Assembly: GCF_042658845.1 (NCBI RefSeq)
Contig: NZ_JBHSRI010000002.1
Coordinates: 496,001 to 560,000 of the forward strand
Source of the DNA: Paenisporosarcina macmurdoensis
Lineage (GTDB): Bacteria > Bacillota > Bacilli > Bacillales_A > Planococcaceae
Direction of reading: 5' to 3'
Length of the DNA: 64,000 nt
Positions 26,401-33,447 of this stretch are shown one piece after another. The notes below the pieces were generated by a model. It had not been told where the DNA came from, made no database searches, and saw nothing but the letters and a program-made list of their open reading frames with translations. A program made the translations under genes and the position numbers. The stretch's first letter is position 1; every line of letters begins with the position of its first letter.

Positions 26401-26992
26401 TTCAGAACGTCATTCATTCTTAACTGAACAGCGTCAAGACTTATTGGATGCGAAAGAGACATTGCATGAAGCTATCAAGGAAATGGATGAGGAAATGACT
26501 TTGCGATTCAGTGATACTTTCCATGCGATTCGTGCGCAATTTGGTCGTGTATTCCGAGAGTTATTCGGTGGAGGTCAAGCTGATCTAGTATTGACTGATC
26601 CATCGGACATGCTTGAAACTGGCATCGAAATCCTTGCACAGCCGCCAGGTAAGAAACAACAAAACTTAAGTTTACTGTCAGGTGGAGAACGTGCGTTGAC
26701 AGCGATTGCTTTATTATTTGCCATTTTGAACATTCGTCCAGTACCGTTTTGTATATTAGACGAAGTAGAAGCGGCACTTGATGAGTCAAACGTCGTCCGT
26801 TATAGTCAATACTTGAAAAAGTTTAGCCATGACACGCAGTTTATCGTCATCACCCATCGTAAAGGAACAATGGAAGGTGCCGATGTGTTGTATGGTATAA
26901 CCATGCAAGAATCAGGGATTTCCAAATTAGTATCCGTGAAAATGCAAGAAGATAAACCGACACTTGTCGCACAAGGGAGCGAAAGAGCTTGA
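23408..26992 (+). CDS. smc: Chromosome condensation ATPase Smc
   Basis: Smc with ScpA and ScpB organises and segregates the chromosome. This 1194-residue protein has Walker A GPNGSGKS at 31-38, two long coiled-coil arms rich in Glu, Lys and Gln (about 170-500 and 690-1020), a hinge near 510-680 (LTGITGAVAELIQVK, GGSLTGGF), and the C-terminal ABC signature LSGGERALTAIALLFAI followed by Walker B CILDEVEAALDE. The start is TTG 23408 with AGGAGG at 23396-23401. It overlaps ftsY by TTGA. Confidence 0.96.
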   Translation: MFLKRLEVIGFKSFADRVGIDFVPGVTAVVGPNGSGKSNVTDAIRWVLGEQSAKSLRGAKMEDVIFAGSESRKPLNFAEVTLILDNSDQRLPLDYNEISVTRRVFRSGDSEYLLNKQSCRLKDITDLFMDSGLGKEAFSIISQGRVDEILNSRPEDRRSIFEEAAGVLKYKLRKKKAENKLFETDDNLHRVLDILHELDDRMEPLHMQASAATDYLSMSEELKDVDLKLIAFDLTRVNNRLSEVKQEVEIFEQQEKELENIIGSMELELQSVRSQLAQQDCLIDESQESLVEASSELERWDGRKQLMAEKRQNKDQQIDKLKLTIVDLEEDKVQLTSQLEQRQLTTTKSKAELRTVQNEVKQLDHLLKQTSAEIEVEIEDYKSTYIELLNEEATVKNELKHLDQQLLQQDEFKGKMTNEYKLIKSDLAKVEKQQKQVEQQLAQIRRSLHDKLIDYKDLQQTFTKEKDELESKQSMLYQAYQLQQQLKARKESLEALEADFSGFFQGVKEVLVAREKGQLTGITGAVAELIQVKAAYAKALETALGGAMQHIVTDTDQDARKAIAFLKTKRSGRATFLPKTVMKSRKIQPEALRSITSHPSFIQTADELVTFDQSSTTIVENLLGNVIVVKDLEGASQIAKSLQFRFRVVTLDGDIINAGGSLTGGFTKQQTSVFSRKAELDELSLKLTGMDQTIQKAENQVATLKITIDKQAEILESMRAEGEESRAQELELSSNSRELEAAFKRLKERAVISNSETMDVASRHEQAVEKKNLAHKRLCELKEELNKINDTINRLTSLKSKNLSERDQLTEQMAELRSRQAVLTEQLKAAEQTVAEIQETIQKVTNKLDHATKEMQWYETGDNQMGPTPVEIDQNLNDWRKKKKSLVTLIAKSKEQRAQIHIHLQQVELQLKKNQHLHKQQLDALRAAEVKMNRFDVEQSTLHMQLEENYHVTIEEVEIPDMQTFEEEWSRKKVKLLKQSIEELGPVNVASIEEFERVSERHSFLTEQRQDLLDAKETLHEAIKEMDEEMTLRFSDTFHAIRAQFGRVFRELFGGGQADLVLTDPSDMLETGIEILAQPPGKKQQNLSLLSGGERALTAIALLFAILNIRPVPFCILDEVEAALDESNVVRYSQYLKKFSHDTQFIVITHRKGTMEGADVLYGITMQESGISKLVSVKMQEDKPTLVAQGSERA

Positions 26993-27996
26993 GTTTCTTT
27001 AAAAAAATGAAAGAAAAAATCACAGGAACAAGTGAATCGGTTTCTGTTTCCGAAAAATTTAAAGATGGATTATCAAAAACACGCAGTCAATTTACTTCAA
27101 AAGTGAATGATTTAGTTGCTAAATACCGCAAAGTGGATGAAGATTTCTTTGAGGAGTTAGAAGATTTATTGCTTCAAGCCGATGTGGGTGTTGAAACAGT
27201 GATGGACCTAATGGATGCATTGCGCTTTGAGGTACAACGTAAAAATATAAAAGACACAGCGGGTATTCAATCCGTTATTTCTGAGAAATTAGTTGAGATT
27301 TATGAATCAGGAGAAGACGAATTTATTGGTCTTCTTATTCAAGAAACTGGTTTAACGGTTATATTGTTTGTAGGCGTTAATGGTGTAGGTAAAACAACGA
27401 CCATTGGGAAATTAGCACATCGCTTAAAAGAACAAGGGAAAACAGTAATGTTAGCAGCTGGTGATACATTCCGCGCTGGTGCGATTGAGCAATTGCAAGT
27501 GTGGGGAGACCGTGTAGGTGTCGACGTGATCAAGCAAAATGAAGGTTCAGATCCTGCGGCAGTAATGTATGACGCGGTTCGTGCTGCAAAAAGCCGAGGA
27601 GTCGATATATTGATTTGTGATACGGCAGGCCGCTTGCAAAATAAAGTGAATCTAATGAACGAATTGCAAAAAGTTCACCGTGTTATAGAACGTGAAGTGC
27701 CAGGTGCTCCACACGAAGTGTTGCTCGCATTAGACGCTACTACAGGACAAAATGCGTTGATACAAGCACAAGCATTTAAAGAAGCGACAAACGTCACAGG
27801 CATTGTCTTAACTAAGCTCGACGGTACGGCTAAAGGTGGAATTGTGTTAGCAATTCGTAACAAATTACACATTCCGGTGAAGTTTGTTGGTTTAGGTGAG
27901 AAAATGGATGATTTGCAACCTTTCGATACCGAGAAGTATGTATATGGATTGTTTGCAGAAGGTTTAGAACAAGAAGAAGCGAATGAATTGAGCTAG
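26989..27996 (+). CDS. ftsY: Signal recognition particle receptor FtsY
   Basis: FtsY docks the SRP-ribosome complex at the membrane. The 335 residues have a short N-terminal charged helix, the N domain and the G domain: GVNGVGKTTTIGKLAHRL, LAAGDTFRAGAIEQL, CDTAGRLQNKVNLM, LTKLDGTAKGG and FVGLGEKMDDL. The TTG start overlaps the smc stop. Its partner Ffh is two genes downstream. Confidence 0.96.
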   Translation: MSFFKKMKEKITGTSESVSVSEKFKDGLSKTRSQFTSKVNDLVAKYRKVDEDFFEELEDLLLQADVGVETVMDLMDALRFEVQRKNIKDTAGIQSVISEKLVEIYESGEDEFIGLLIQETGLTVILFVGVNGVGKTTTIGKLAHRLKEQGKTVMLAAGDTFRAGAIEQLQVWGDRVGVDVIKQNEGSDPAAVMYDAVRAAKSRGVDILICDTAGRLQNKVNLMNELQKVHRVIEREVPGAPHEVLLALDATTGQNALIQAQAFKEATNVTGIVLTKLDGTAKGGIVLAIRNKLHIPVKFVGLGEKMDDLQPFDTEKYVYGLFAEGLEQEEANELS

Positions 27997-28010
27997 ACAA
28001 GTAAAAATAC

Positions 28011-28039
28011 TTGACGCATCATGGATTGCTCGATATGAT
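28011..28039 (+). promoter_or_regulatory. Sigma-A promoter for ylxM-ffh
   Basis: TTGACG (28011-28016), 17 bases and TATGAT (28034-28039) form a near-consensus promoter in the gap after ftsY, about 30 bases before the ylxM start. Confidence 0.8.
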
Positions 28040-28069
28040 ACAAGTAGAAAGCTGTAGGTGGGAGAGATC

Positions 28070-28408
28070 ATGATGCTACTTGAAAAAACGACACGCATGA
28101 ACTTCCTTTATGATTTTTATCAGTCTTTACTGACAGACAAACAAAGAAGTTATATGCATCTCTATTATCTAGATGATCACTCACTTGGAGAAATAGCACA
28201 CGAATATGAAATTTCTAGACAAGCAGTCTATGACAATATTCGTCGTACTGAAGCCATGTTAGAAGAGTATGAAGATAAACTACGCTTATTTGAAAAGTTT
28301 CAGCAACGCCAAGTTGTAATGGAACAATTACAACAATTAATAGAGGCGGAACCTGTCAATAAAGAGCTAGCATTTGATTTGATTGTAATGCTAAAAGAAT
28401 CGGATTAG
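28070..28408 (+). CDS. ylxM: YlxM, SRP-associated helix-turn-helix protein
   Basis: This 112-residue protein belongs to the YlxM/p13 family, which stimulates or binds the SRP system in Gram-positives. It begins MMLLEKTTRMNFLYDFYQSL and has a sigma-factor-like helix-turn-helix (YLDDHSLGEIAHEYEISRQAVYDNIRR, about residues 35-61). The start is ATG 28070 or the adjacent ATG 28073, both after GGTGGGAGAG. It is 12 bases from ffh and under a strong promoter. Confidence 0.92.
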   Translation: MMLLEKTTRMNFLYDFYQSLLTDKQRSYMHLYYLDDHSLGEIAHEYEISRQAVYDNIRRTEAMLEEYEDKLRLFEKFQQRQVVMEQLQQLIEAEPVNKELAFDLIVMLKESD

Positions 28409-28420
28409 GAGGCGGCATGC

Positions 28421-29776
28421 ATGGCATTTGAAGGACTAGCCGAGCGGCTGCAAGGAACCATCCAACGTATTAAAGGTAAGGGTAAAGTTTCCGAAGCAGA
28501 CGTAAAAGAAATGATGAGAGAAGTTCGTTTTGCTTTAATCGAAGCGGACGTTAACTTAAAAGTTGTCAAAGAATTCGTTAAAAAAGTAAGTGAGCGTGCA
28601 ATTGGTGTTGATGTCATGAAGAGTTTGACACCAGGCCAACAAGTAATCAAAATCGTAAAAGATGAGTTAACTGAATTAATGGGTGGCGAACAAAGTCCTA
28701 TTAAATTTGCTCAAAAACCACCTACAGTTATTATGATGGTAGGGTTACAAGGTGCTGGTAAAACAACCACAACAGGTAAACTTGCGCTCCTTTTACGAAA
28801 AAAGTACAATCGCAATCCACTATTAGTGGCTGCGGATATTTATCGTCCTGCTGCCGTTCAACAGTTGCAAACGATTGGTAAGCAGTTATCACTTCCTGTT
28901 TTTTCAATGGGGACTGATGTTTCACCAGTGGAGATTGTGCGTCAAGCACTTGAGAAATCAAAAGAAGACCACAATGATGTCATCATCATTGATACCGCAG
29001 GCCGTTTGCATATAGACGAAGTATTAATGCAAGAATTGAAAGACATTCGTGCATTAAAAGAACCCGATGAAGTGTTCTTAGTTGTTGACTCTATGACGGG
29101 TCAAGATGCTGTAAACGTTGCACAAAGTTTCAATGAAGCCATTGGCATAACTGGTGTAGTCTTGACTAAGCTGGATGGGGACACACGTGGTGGAGCTGCA
29201 TTATCCATCCGTTCGGTAGCTCAAAAACCGATTAAATTTGTCGGGATGGGTGAAAAAATGGATGCGCTTGAACCTTTCCATCCAGAACGCATGGCTTCTC
29301 GTATACTTGGGATGGGTGACATGTTGTCACTGATTGAAAAAGCCCAAGAAAATGTCGATGAAGAAAAGGCAAAAGAGCTTGAAGAGAAATTTAGAACGCA
29401 AAGCTTTACATTTGATGATTTTATTGAGCAACTGAACCAAGTGAAAAAAATGGGTCCTCTTGAGGACATCATTAAAATGCTACCAGGTGCAGGTAAAATC
29501 AAAGGATTAGAAAATGCTAAAGTTGATGAAAAACAAATGGGTCGTGTTGAGGCTATTATTTATGCCATGACTCCTCAAGAAAAAACGACACCTGACATCA
29601 TCAGTTCAAGTCGTAAAAAGCGAATTGCTAAGGGATCTGGAACTACGATTCAAGATGTCAACAGATTACTGAAACAATTTGAAGACATGAAGAAAATGAT
29701 GAAGCAAATGTCAGGCATGCAACAAAAGGGCAAGAAGAAGATGAAAATGCCTGGTCTAGACTCTCTTTTCAAATAA
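28421..29776 (+). CDS. ffh: Signal recognition particle protein Ffh
   Basis: Ffh binds signal peptides and 4.5S/6S RNA and delivers ribosomes to FtsY. The 451 residues include the N domain, the G domain (GLQGAGKTTTTGKLALLL, DIYRPAAVQQL, DTAGRLHIDEVL, LTKLDGDTRGGAA) and a methionine-rich M domain ending KKMMKQMSGMQQKGKKKMK, which holds the signal peptide groove. AGGAGG precedes the ATG. A promoter for rpsP begins 37 bases downstream. Confidence 0.97.
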   Translation: MAFEGLAERLQGTIQRIKGKGKVSEADVKEMMREVRFALIEADVNLKVVKEFVKKVSERAIGVDVMKSLTPGQQVIKIVKDELTELMGGEQSPIKFAQKPPTVIMMVGLQGAGKTTTTGKLALLLRKKYNRNPLLVAADIYRPAAVQQLQTIGKQLSLPVFSMGTDVSPVEIVRQALEKSKEDHNDVIIIDTAGRLHIDEVLMQELKDIRALKEPDEVFLVVDSMTGQDAVNVAQSFNEAIGITGVVLTKLDGDTRGGAALSIRSVAQKPIKFVGMGEKMDALEPFHPERMASRILGMGDMLSLIEKAQENVDEEKAKELEEKFRTQSFTFDDFIEQLNQVKKMGPLEDIIKMLPGAGKIKGLENAKVDEKQMGRVEAIIYAMTPQEKTTPDIISSSRKKRIAKGSGTTIQDVNRLLKQFEDMKKMMKQMSGMQQKGKKKMKMPGLDSLFK

Positions 29777-29813
29777 ATTTCTAGTGAAATTTAGAGGTGT
29801 TAAGAAAAAACAC

Positions 29814-29842
29814 TTTACAAACAAATAAATCCTTGATAATAT
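29814..29842 (+). promoter_or_regulatory. Sigma-A promoter for rpsP-khpA
   Basis: TTTACA (29814-29819), a 17-base spacer and TAATAT (29837-29842) stand 38 bases before the rpsP ATG. Confidence 0.78.
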
Positions 29843-29880
29843 ACTATCTTGTGTGAAACTATTCGGAGGTGCTATTAAAC

Positions 29881-30153
29881 ATGGCAGTTAAAATTAGATT
29901 AAAACGTATGGGAGCTAACAAGTCTCCTTTCTATCGTATTGTTGTTGCTGACGCTCGTGCTCCACGTGACGGCCGTCAAATCGAAACAGTTGGTACTTAC
30001 AACCCATTAACAAAACCAGCTGAAGTTAAAATCAATGAAGAATTAGCTTTAAAATGGTTATCAAACGGTGCTAAACCATCTGATACAGTTCGTAACTTGT
30101 TCTCAGATCAAGGTATCATGGAAAAACACCATATCGCAAAAAACGCTAAGTAA
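29881..30153 (+). CDS. rpsP: 30S ribosomal protein S16
   Basis: This 90-residue protein reads AVKIRLKRMGANKSPFYRIV with the conserved VADARAPRDGR and GTYNPL motifs of S16, an early 30S assembly protein. ATG 29881 follows CGGAGGTG; an in-frame GTG twelve bases earlier is part of that binding site and is rejected. It is 14 bases upstream of khpA. Confidence 0.97.
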   Translation: MAVKIRLKRMGANKSPFYRIVVADARAPRDGRQIETVGTYNPLTKPAEVKINEELALKWLSNGAKPSDTVRNLFSDQGIMEKHHIAKNAK

Positions 30154-30167
30154 TCGGGGGCAGCATA

Positions 30168-30401
30168 ATGAAGCAGCTGATTGAAACAATTGTTAAACCA
30201 TTAGTTGATTATCCGGATGATGTTCGTGTCGAACTTGACGAAAATACAAACCGTATTGTCTACAAACTTTCTGTCCATGCTGAAGATATGGGGAAAGTTA
30301 TTGGTAAACAAGGTCGTGTGGCGAAAGCGATTCGTACCATTGTTTATTCAGCAGCAAGCAGCCACCATAACAAAAAGACGTATGTCGATATTTTAGATTG
30401 A
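30168..30401 (+). CDS. khpA: KH-domain RNA-binding protein KhpA (YlqC)
   Basis: The 77-residue protein is a single KH domain with the GxxG loop in KVIGKQGRVAKAIRTIV (about residues 44-60). KhpA pairs with KhpB (Jag/EloR) and affects RNA metabolism and cell elongation in Firmicutes. CGGGGG precedes the ATG. The gene ends in a terminator, whereas in B. subtilis ylqD and rimM would follow closely. Confidence 0.93.
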   Translation: MKQLIETIVKPLVDYPDDVRVELDENTNRIVYKLSVHAEDMGKVIGKQGRVAKAIRTIVYSAASSHHNKKTYVDILD

Positions 30402-30403
30402 TT

Positions 30404-30439
30404 AAAAAAGGAGGGAGCTCATAGTTCCTTCCTTTTTTG
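30404..30439 (+). terminator. Rho-independent terminator after khpA
   Basis: AAAAAAGGAGGGA pairs with TTCCTTCCTTTTTT (one G-U wobble) around a short loop, three bases after the khpA stop. Confidence 0.88.
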
Positions 30440-30527
30440 TACCGTAAAAACAGAGTGCACTTGCGACTAGCACAAATGCACAATAATCAAAAATATAATA
30501 TAAAAAGCCTTTTATAGAAATCAGGGA

Positions 30528-30690
30528 ATTGGCTCCCTTTCCGCGGACGAACAGGCAAGCCTCCTCACTCATACCTCGCTGCGGGGTCTTGCCAGCCAAG
30601 ATTATGTCAAAGGAACTTTGACCATAATCTTGGCGACGAAGCTAGCGAAGCGATGCAGGAGCACGGGTTTTTAGGGTTTCCGCGGGGAGT
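30528..30690 (+). repeat. GC-rich intergenic repeat, rearranged copy B
   Basis: The blocks CTTTCCGCGGACGA (30537-30550), AAGCCTCCTC (30557-30566), CTGCGGGGTCTTGCC (30579-30593) and TTTCCGCGGGGAGTCGC (30677-30693) correspond to blocks of copy A at 14820-14902. A 22-base block at 30637-30658 is identical to 14780-14801, but here it lies inside the element rather than in front of it. A 40-bp palindrome interrupts the copy. No coding signal is visible. Confidence 0.65.
30595..30634. repeat. Near-perfect 40-bp palindrome (hairpin)
   Basis: GCCAAGATTATG (30595-30606) pairs perfectly with CATAATCTTGGC (30623-30634). The stem continues as TCAAAG/CTTTGA with one bulged C and a GAA loop, giving 18 base pairs. 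There is no T-run, so it is not an ordinary terminator. Confidence 0.85.
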
Positions 30691-30739
30691 CGCATATTCC
30701 CTTAGTATTCTAAGTACATTTTAATTGAGCTATATGAAA

Positions 30740-30953
30740 AGCTATATTAAAGAATGCTGGTCATATTGAAGATCAATTGAAAGAGTACATTTGCGACGAG
30801 TAACCGCAGGAGCAGGGCTTTTGAAGAATGAGGCACAGTGTATGGTTTTCATAGTTGTTGGCTTATGCGGAACGAGCGGCCTGCGCAAATGCTTAGGTGT
30901 ATAAATTAACAGAGCCAATAGACAAGCTATGTTAAAGAATGCTGTTGATATTG
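30740..30953 (+). repeat. Two direct copies of the repeat leader
   Basis: Positions 30740-30768 and 30925-30953 agree at 26 of 29 bases; the shared core is TTAAAGAATGCTG. The same leader appears near 14737 and, reversed, at 15132-15162. Between the copies are 30792-30814 (shared with 14992-15014 in reverse) and unassigned sequence. The remaining bases up to rimM contain only its ribosome binding site. Confidence 0.6.
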
Positions 30954-31035
30954 TTGACTCTAGCAGAACGCTTGGCTCGCAGTATGACAAACAACGGTAT
31001 CGTTTAACAAAGCCTTTTAATAAGGAGTGATTTCA

Positions 31036-31551
31036 ATGGAATGGTACAACGTAGGTAAGATTGTCAACACCCACGGGATTCGTGGAGAGGTTCGTGTTAT
31101 TTCAAGTACGGACTTCCCGGAAGAGCGTTATGCAATTGGTAACAAACTTTCTTTATTTCAAGAAGGAAAGAAAACGCCACTAGTGTTAACAGTGGCTACT
31201 CATCGCCAACACAAAAACTTTGACCTTTTGACTTTTGAAGGGTATTTGACAATTGAAATGGTAGAAGTTTTTCGAGGTGGCATTTTAAAGATTTCTGAAA
31301 ATCAATTAACGGATTTAGAAGGCAATGAATTCTATTTTCATGAAATCATGGGCTGCACTGTGTATGATCTTGAAGGACAAGAAATTGGTGTCGTGACTGA
31401 CATTTTACAAACTGGAGCAAATGATGTTTGGACTGTAACTCCTGCAAAAGGTAAAGAGCATTACATTCCTTATATTGAAGAAGTAGTAAAAGAAATTGAT
31501 ATTGATGAAAAGAAAATCATTATTGATCCATTGGACGGCCTATTGTCATGA
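31036..31551 (+). CDS. rimM: Ribosome maturation factor RimM
   Basis: RimM assists assembly of the 30S head around S19. The 171 residues begin MEWYNVGKIVNTHGIRGEVRV, the diagnostic N-terminal motif, and have a C-terminal PRC-barrel (VYDLEGQEIGVVTDILQTGANDVW...IPYIEEVVKEIDIDEKKIIIDPLDGLL). ATG 31036 follows AAGGAGTG. Its stop overlaps the trmD start (TGATG), so the two are coupled. Confidence 0.95.
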   Translation: MEWYNVGKIVNTHGIRGEVRVISSTDFPEERYAIGNKLSLFQEGKKTPLVLTVATHRQHKNFDLLTFEGYLTIEMVEVFRGGILKISENQLTDLEGNEFYFHEIMGCTVYDLEGQEIGVVTDILQTGANDVWTVTPAKGKEHYIPYIEEVVKEIDIDEKKIIIDPLDGLLS

Positions 31552-32288
31552 TGCATATTCATGTGTTGTCGTTGTTTCCCGCTATGTTTGAAGGCGTCTT
31601 TGGATCATCGATTTTAAAAAAAGCACAGGAAAAGCAGGCAGTTTCATTGGAAGTAACCGATTTTCGTGCGTATTCAGGCAATAAACATAGCCAGGTGGAT
31701 GATTATCCTTATGGTGGTGGTGCAGGTATGGTTTTAAAGCCGGAGCCCTTATTCCAAGCTGTAGAGGCCATAACAACATCTTCTATAAAACCAAGAATCA
31801 TTTTAATGTGTCCGCAAGGTGAGCGCTTTACGCAAGCCAAAGCAGAAGAGTTAGCACAGGAAGAAGAGTTAATCTTTTTGTGTGGACATTACGAAGGATA
31901 CGATGAACGGGTACGAGAACATATAGTAACCGACGAAATTTCGATTGGCGATTTTGTGTTAACTGGAGGAGAACTTGGAGCGATGACAGTAATCGATAGT
32001 GTTGTTCGATTACTACCAGGAGTACTTGGTAACGGGGAGTCCCCTGTTCAGGATTCGTTTTCAACTGGTTTACTAGAGCATCCTCACTATACAAGACCTT
32101 CAGAATTTAGAGGTTTTAAGGTACCTGCAGTGCTACTGTCTGGTAATCATGCACATATTGACCAATGGCGTCGTGAACAATCTTTGTACCGTACATGGAG
32201 CAGACGACCCGATTTGATGAAAAATACTGAATTAACCACGAGTGAACAACAGAAAATCGCTCAGTGGGAGAAAGAGAAAAACTACTAA
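31551..32288 (+). CDS. trmD: tRNA (guanine-37-N1)-methyltransferase TrmD
   Basis: TrmD methylates G37 of tRNAs with a G at position 36 and so prevents frameshifting. The 245-residue SPOUT enzyme shows LSLFPAMFEGVFGSSILKKA, DDYPYGGGAGMVLKPEP, CGHYEGYDERV, DEISIGDFVLTGGELGAM and the LLEHPHYTRPSEFRG tail. Two tandem ATG codons (31548, 31551) are possible; the second aligns better with the family start. Confidence 0.95.
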   Translation: MHIHVLSLFPAMFEGVFGSSILKKAQEKQAVSLEVTDFRAYSGNKHSQVDDYPYGGGAGMVLKPEPLFQAVEAITTSSIKPRIILMCPQGERFTQAKAEELAQEEELIFLCGHYEGYDERVREHIVTDEISIGDFVLTGGELGAMTVIDSVVRLLPGVLGNGESPVQDSFSTGLLEHPHYTRPSEFRGFKVPAVLLSGNHAHIDQWRREQSLYRTWSRRPDLMKNTELTTSEQQKIAQWEKEKNY

Positions 32289-32293
32289 TTGTC

Positions 32294-32322
32294 TTGCTTG
32301 ATTGCATGAGTTGTGGTATCAT
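32294..32322 (+). promoter_or_regulatory. Sigma-A promoter for rplS
   Basis: TTGCTT (32294-32299), 17 bases and TATCAT (32317-32322) lie just after the trmD stop, leaving a leader of about 85 bases before rplS. Confidence 0.7.
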
Positions 32323-32328
32323 CTATTC

Positions 32329-32414
32329 TGTACTTCCTTTGTGGAGTGCCGAATTACGGTGTTCCGCTGCAGCCGCAGTCGCTGGCAAGAGCATCTGTCT
32401 AAGGAGAGAAAACT
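32329..32414 (+). promoter_or_regulatory. Putative L19 autoregulatory leader
   Basis: The rplS leader contains small complementary blocks (GCCG/CGGT around 32348-32361, and GCTGCAGCCGCAGTCGC near 32368-32384), followed by CATCTGTCTAAGGAGAG with the ribosome binding site. Firmicute rplS genes are known to carry an L19 leader structure, and position and composition fit. I could not verify the consensus. Confidence 0.5.
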
Positions 32415-32762
32415 ATGCAAAACATTATTACAGAAATTACTAAAGATCAACTTCGTACGGATCTTCCTGAATTCCGTCCTGGGGACACTGTTCGTGTTCA
32501 CGTTAAGGTCGTAGAGGGAACTCGCGAACGTATCCAAATGTATGAAGGTGTTGTTATTAAACGTCGCGGTGGCGGTGTTAGTTCAACATTCACAGTGCGT
32601 AAGATTTCTTACGGAGTAGGTGTAGAGCGTACATTCCCTGTACACACACCAAAAATTGCTCAATTAGAAGTTCTTCGTCGTGGTAAAGTACGTCGTGCGA
32701 AATTGTATTACCTACGTGATCTACGTGGTAAAGCAGCTCGTATTAAAGAGATGCGCTACTAA
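32415..32762 (+). CDS. rplS: 50S ribosomal protein L19
   Basis: The 115 residues match L19 throughout: FRPGDTVRVHVKVVEGTRERIQ, YEGVVIKRRGGGVSSTFTVRKIS, GVGVERTFPVHTPKI and the C-terminal YYLRDLRGKAARIKE. L19 sits at the 30S-50S interface. The gene has its own promoter and a strong terminator, so it can be expressed apart from rimM-trmD. Confidence 0.97.
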   Translation: MQNIITEITKDQLRTDLPEFRPGDTVRVHVKVVEGTRERIQMYEGVVIKRRGGGVSSTFTVRKISYGVGVERTFPVHTPKIAQLEVLRRGKVRRAKLYYLRDLRGKAARIKEMRY

Positions 32763-32773
32763 TAATCTAAATC

Positions 32774-32811
32774 AGAAAGAGAGCTTGGCAATCAAGCTCT
32801 CTTTCTTTTTG
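32774..32811 (+). terminator. Rho-independent terminator after rplS
   Basis: A 14-bp perfect stem, AGAAAGAGAGCTTG / CAAGCTCTCTTTCT, has a short loop and is followed by TTTTT. Confidence 0.93.
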
Positions 32812-32837
32812 CTTGTCATTAATAATACTTGTACAAT
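32809..32837 (+). promoter_or_regulatory. Sigma-A promoter for lepB
   Basis: TTGCTT (32809-32814), a 17-base spacer and TACAAT (32832-32837) follow the rplS terminator and precede lepB by 30 bases. The -35 overlaps the end of the terminator T-run. Confidence 0.65.
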
Positions 32838-32867
32838 TAAAAGTAATTGAAGCAAGGAGGCAACCAC

Positions 32868-33428
32868 ATGGAACAAACTAAAAAAGAGAAGAACGAGTTT
32901 TGGGAATGGTCGAAAGCTTTACTCATCGCTTTTGGACTAGCCTGGATCATTCGTTTTTTCCTATTTACCCCTATAGTTGTCGATGGAGAATCGATGATGC
33001 CAACACTTGAAGATGGCGATCGTATGATCGTCAACAAAATTGGCTACGAAGTAGGAGAACCTGATAGGTATGATATTGTCGTGTTTCATGCGCCTGAAGA
33101 AAAAGATTACATAAAACGGGTAATCGGATTGCCAGGAGATCATGTTGCTTATAAAAATGATCAGTTATTTATAAACGGGGAGCCGCAAGATGAACCGTAT
33201 TTAGATCCTTATAAAAAAGATATAAATGAAGGTACCTTAACGGAAGATTTCACACTTGAAGAAAGTGCACAAATAAGCGTAATCCCTGAAGGGTATGTGT
33301 TTGTCATGGGTGATAATCGTAGATATAGTAAAGACAGTCGACATATTGGCATTGTGGCGTTGGAGGAAATAATTGGTAGTACAAATGTTGTTTTCTGGCC
33401 ACCAAATGAAATAGGACTTGTCGAGTAA
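32868..33428 (+). CDS. lepB: Type I signal peptidase
   Basis: This enzyme removes signal peptides from secreted proteins on the outer face of the membrane. The 186 residues have one N-terminal membrane segment (about 17-38, ALLIAFGLAWIIRFFLFTPI), the catalytic Ser42 in VDGESMMPTL and Lys83 in YIKRVIGLPGDHV, and the MGDNRRYSKDSRHIG box. This is the short SipS-like Gram-positive type. ATG 32868 follows AAGGAGG; an upstream in-frame TTG is rejected. Confidence 0.94.
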   Translation: MEQTKKEKNEFWEWSKALLIAFGLAWIIRFFLFTPIVVDGESMMPTLEDGDRMIVNKIGYEVGEPDRYDIVVFHAPEEKDYIKRVIGLPGDHVAYKNDQLFINGEPQDEPYLDPYKKDINEGTLTEDFTLEESAQISVIPEGYVFVMGDNRRYSKDSRHIGIVALEEIIGSTNVVFWPPNEIGLVE

Positions 33429-33447
33429 CACTGGAGGAGATTAAAAC

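Noticed and set aside
30402..31035. A hidden ylqD gene or frameshifted relic between khpA and rimM
   Set aside because: I read all frames and found no stretch resembling the coiled-coil YlqD protein, only repeats and stops.
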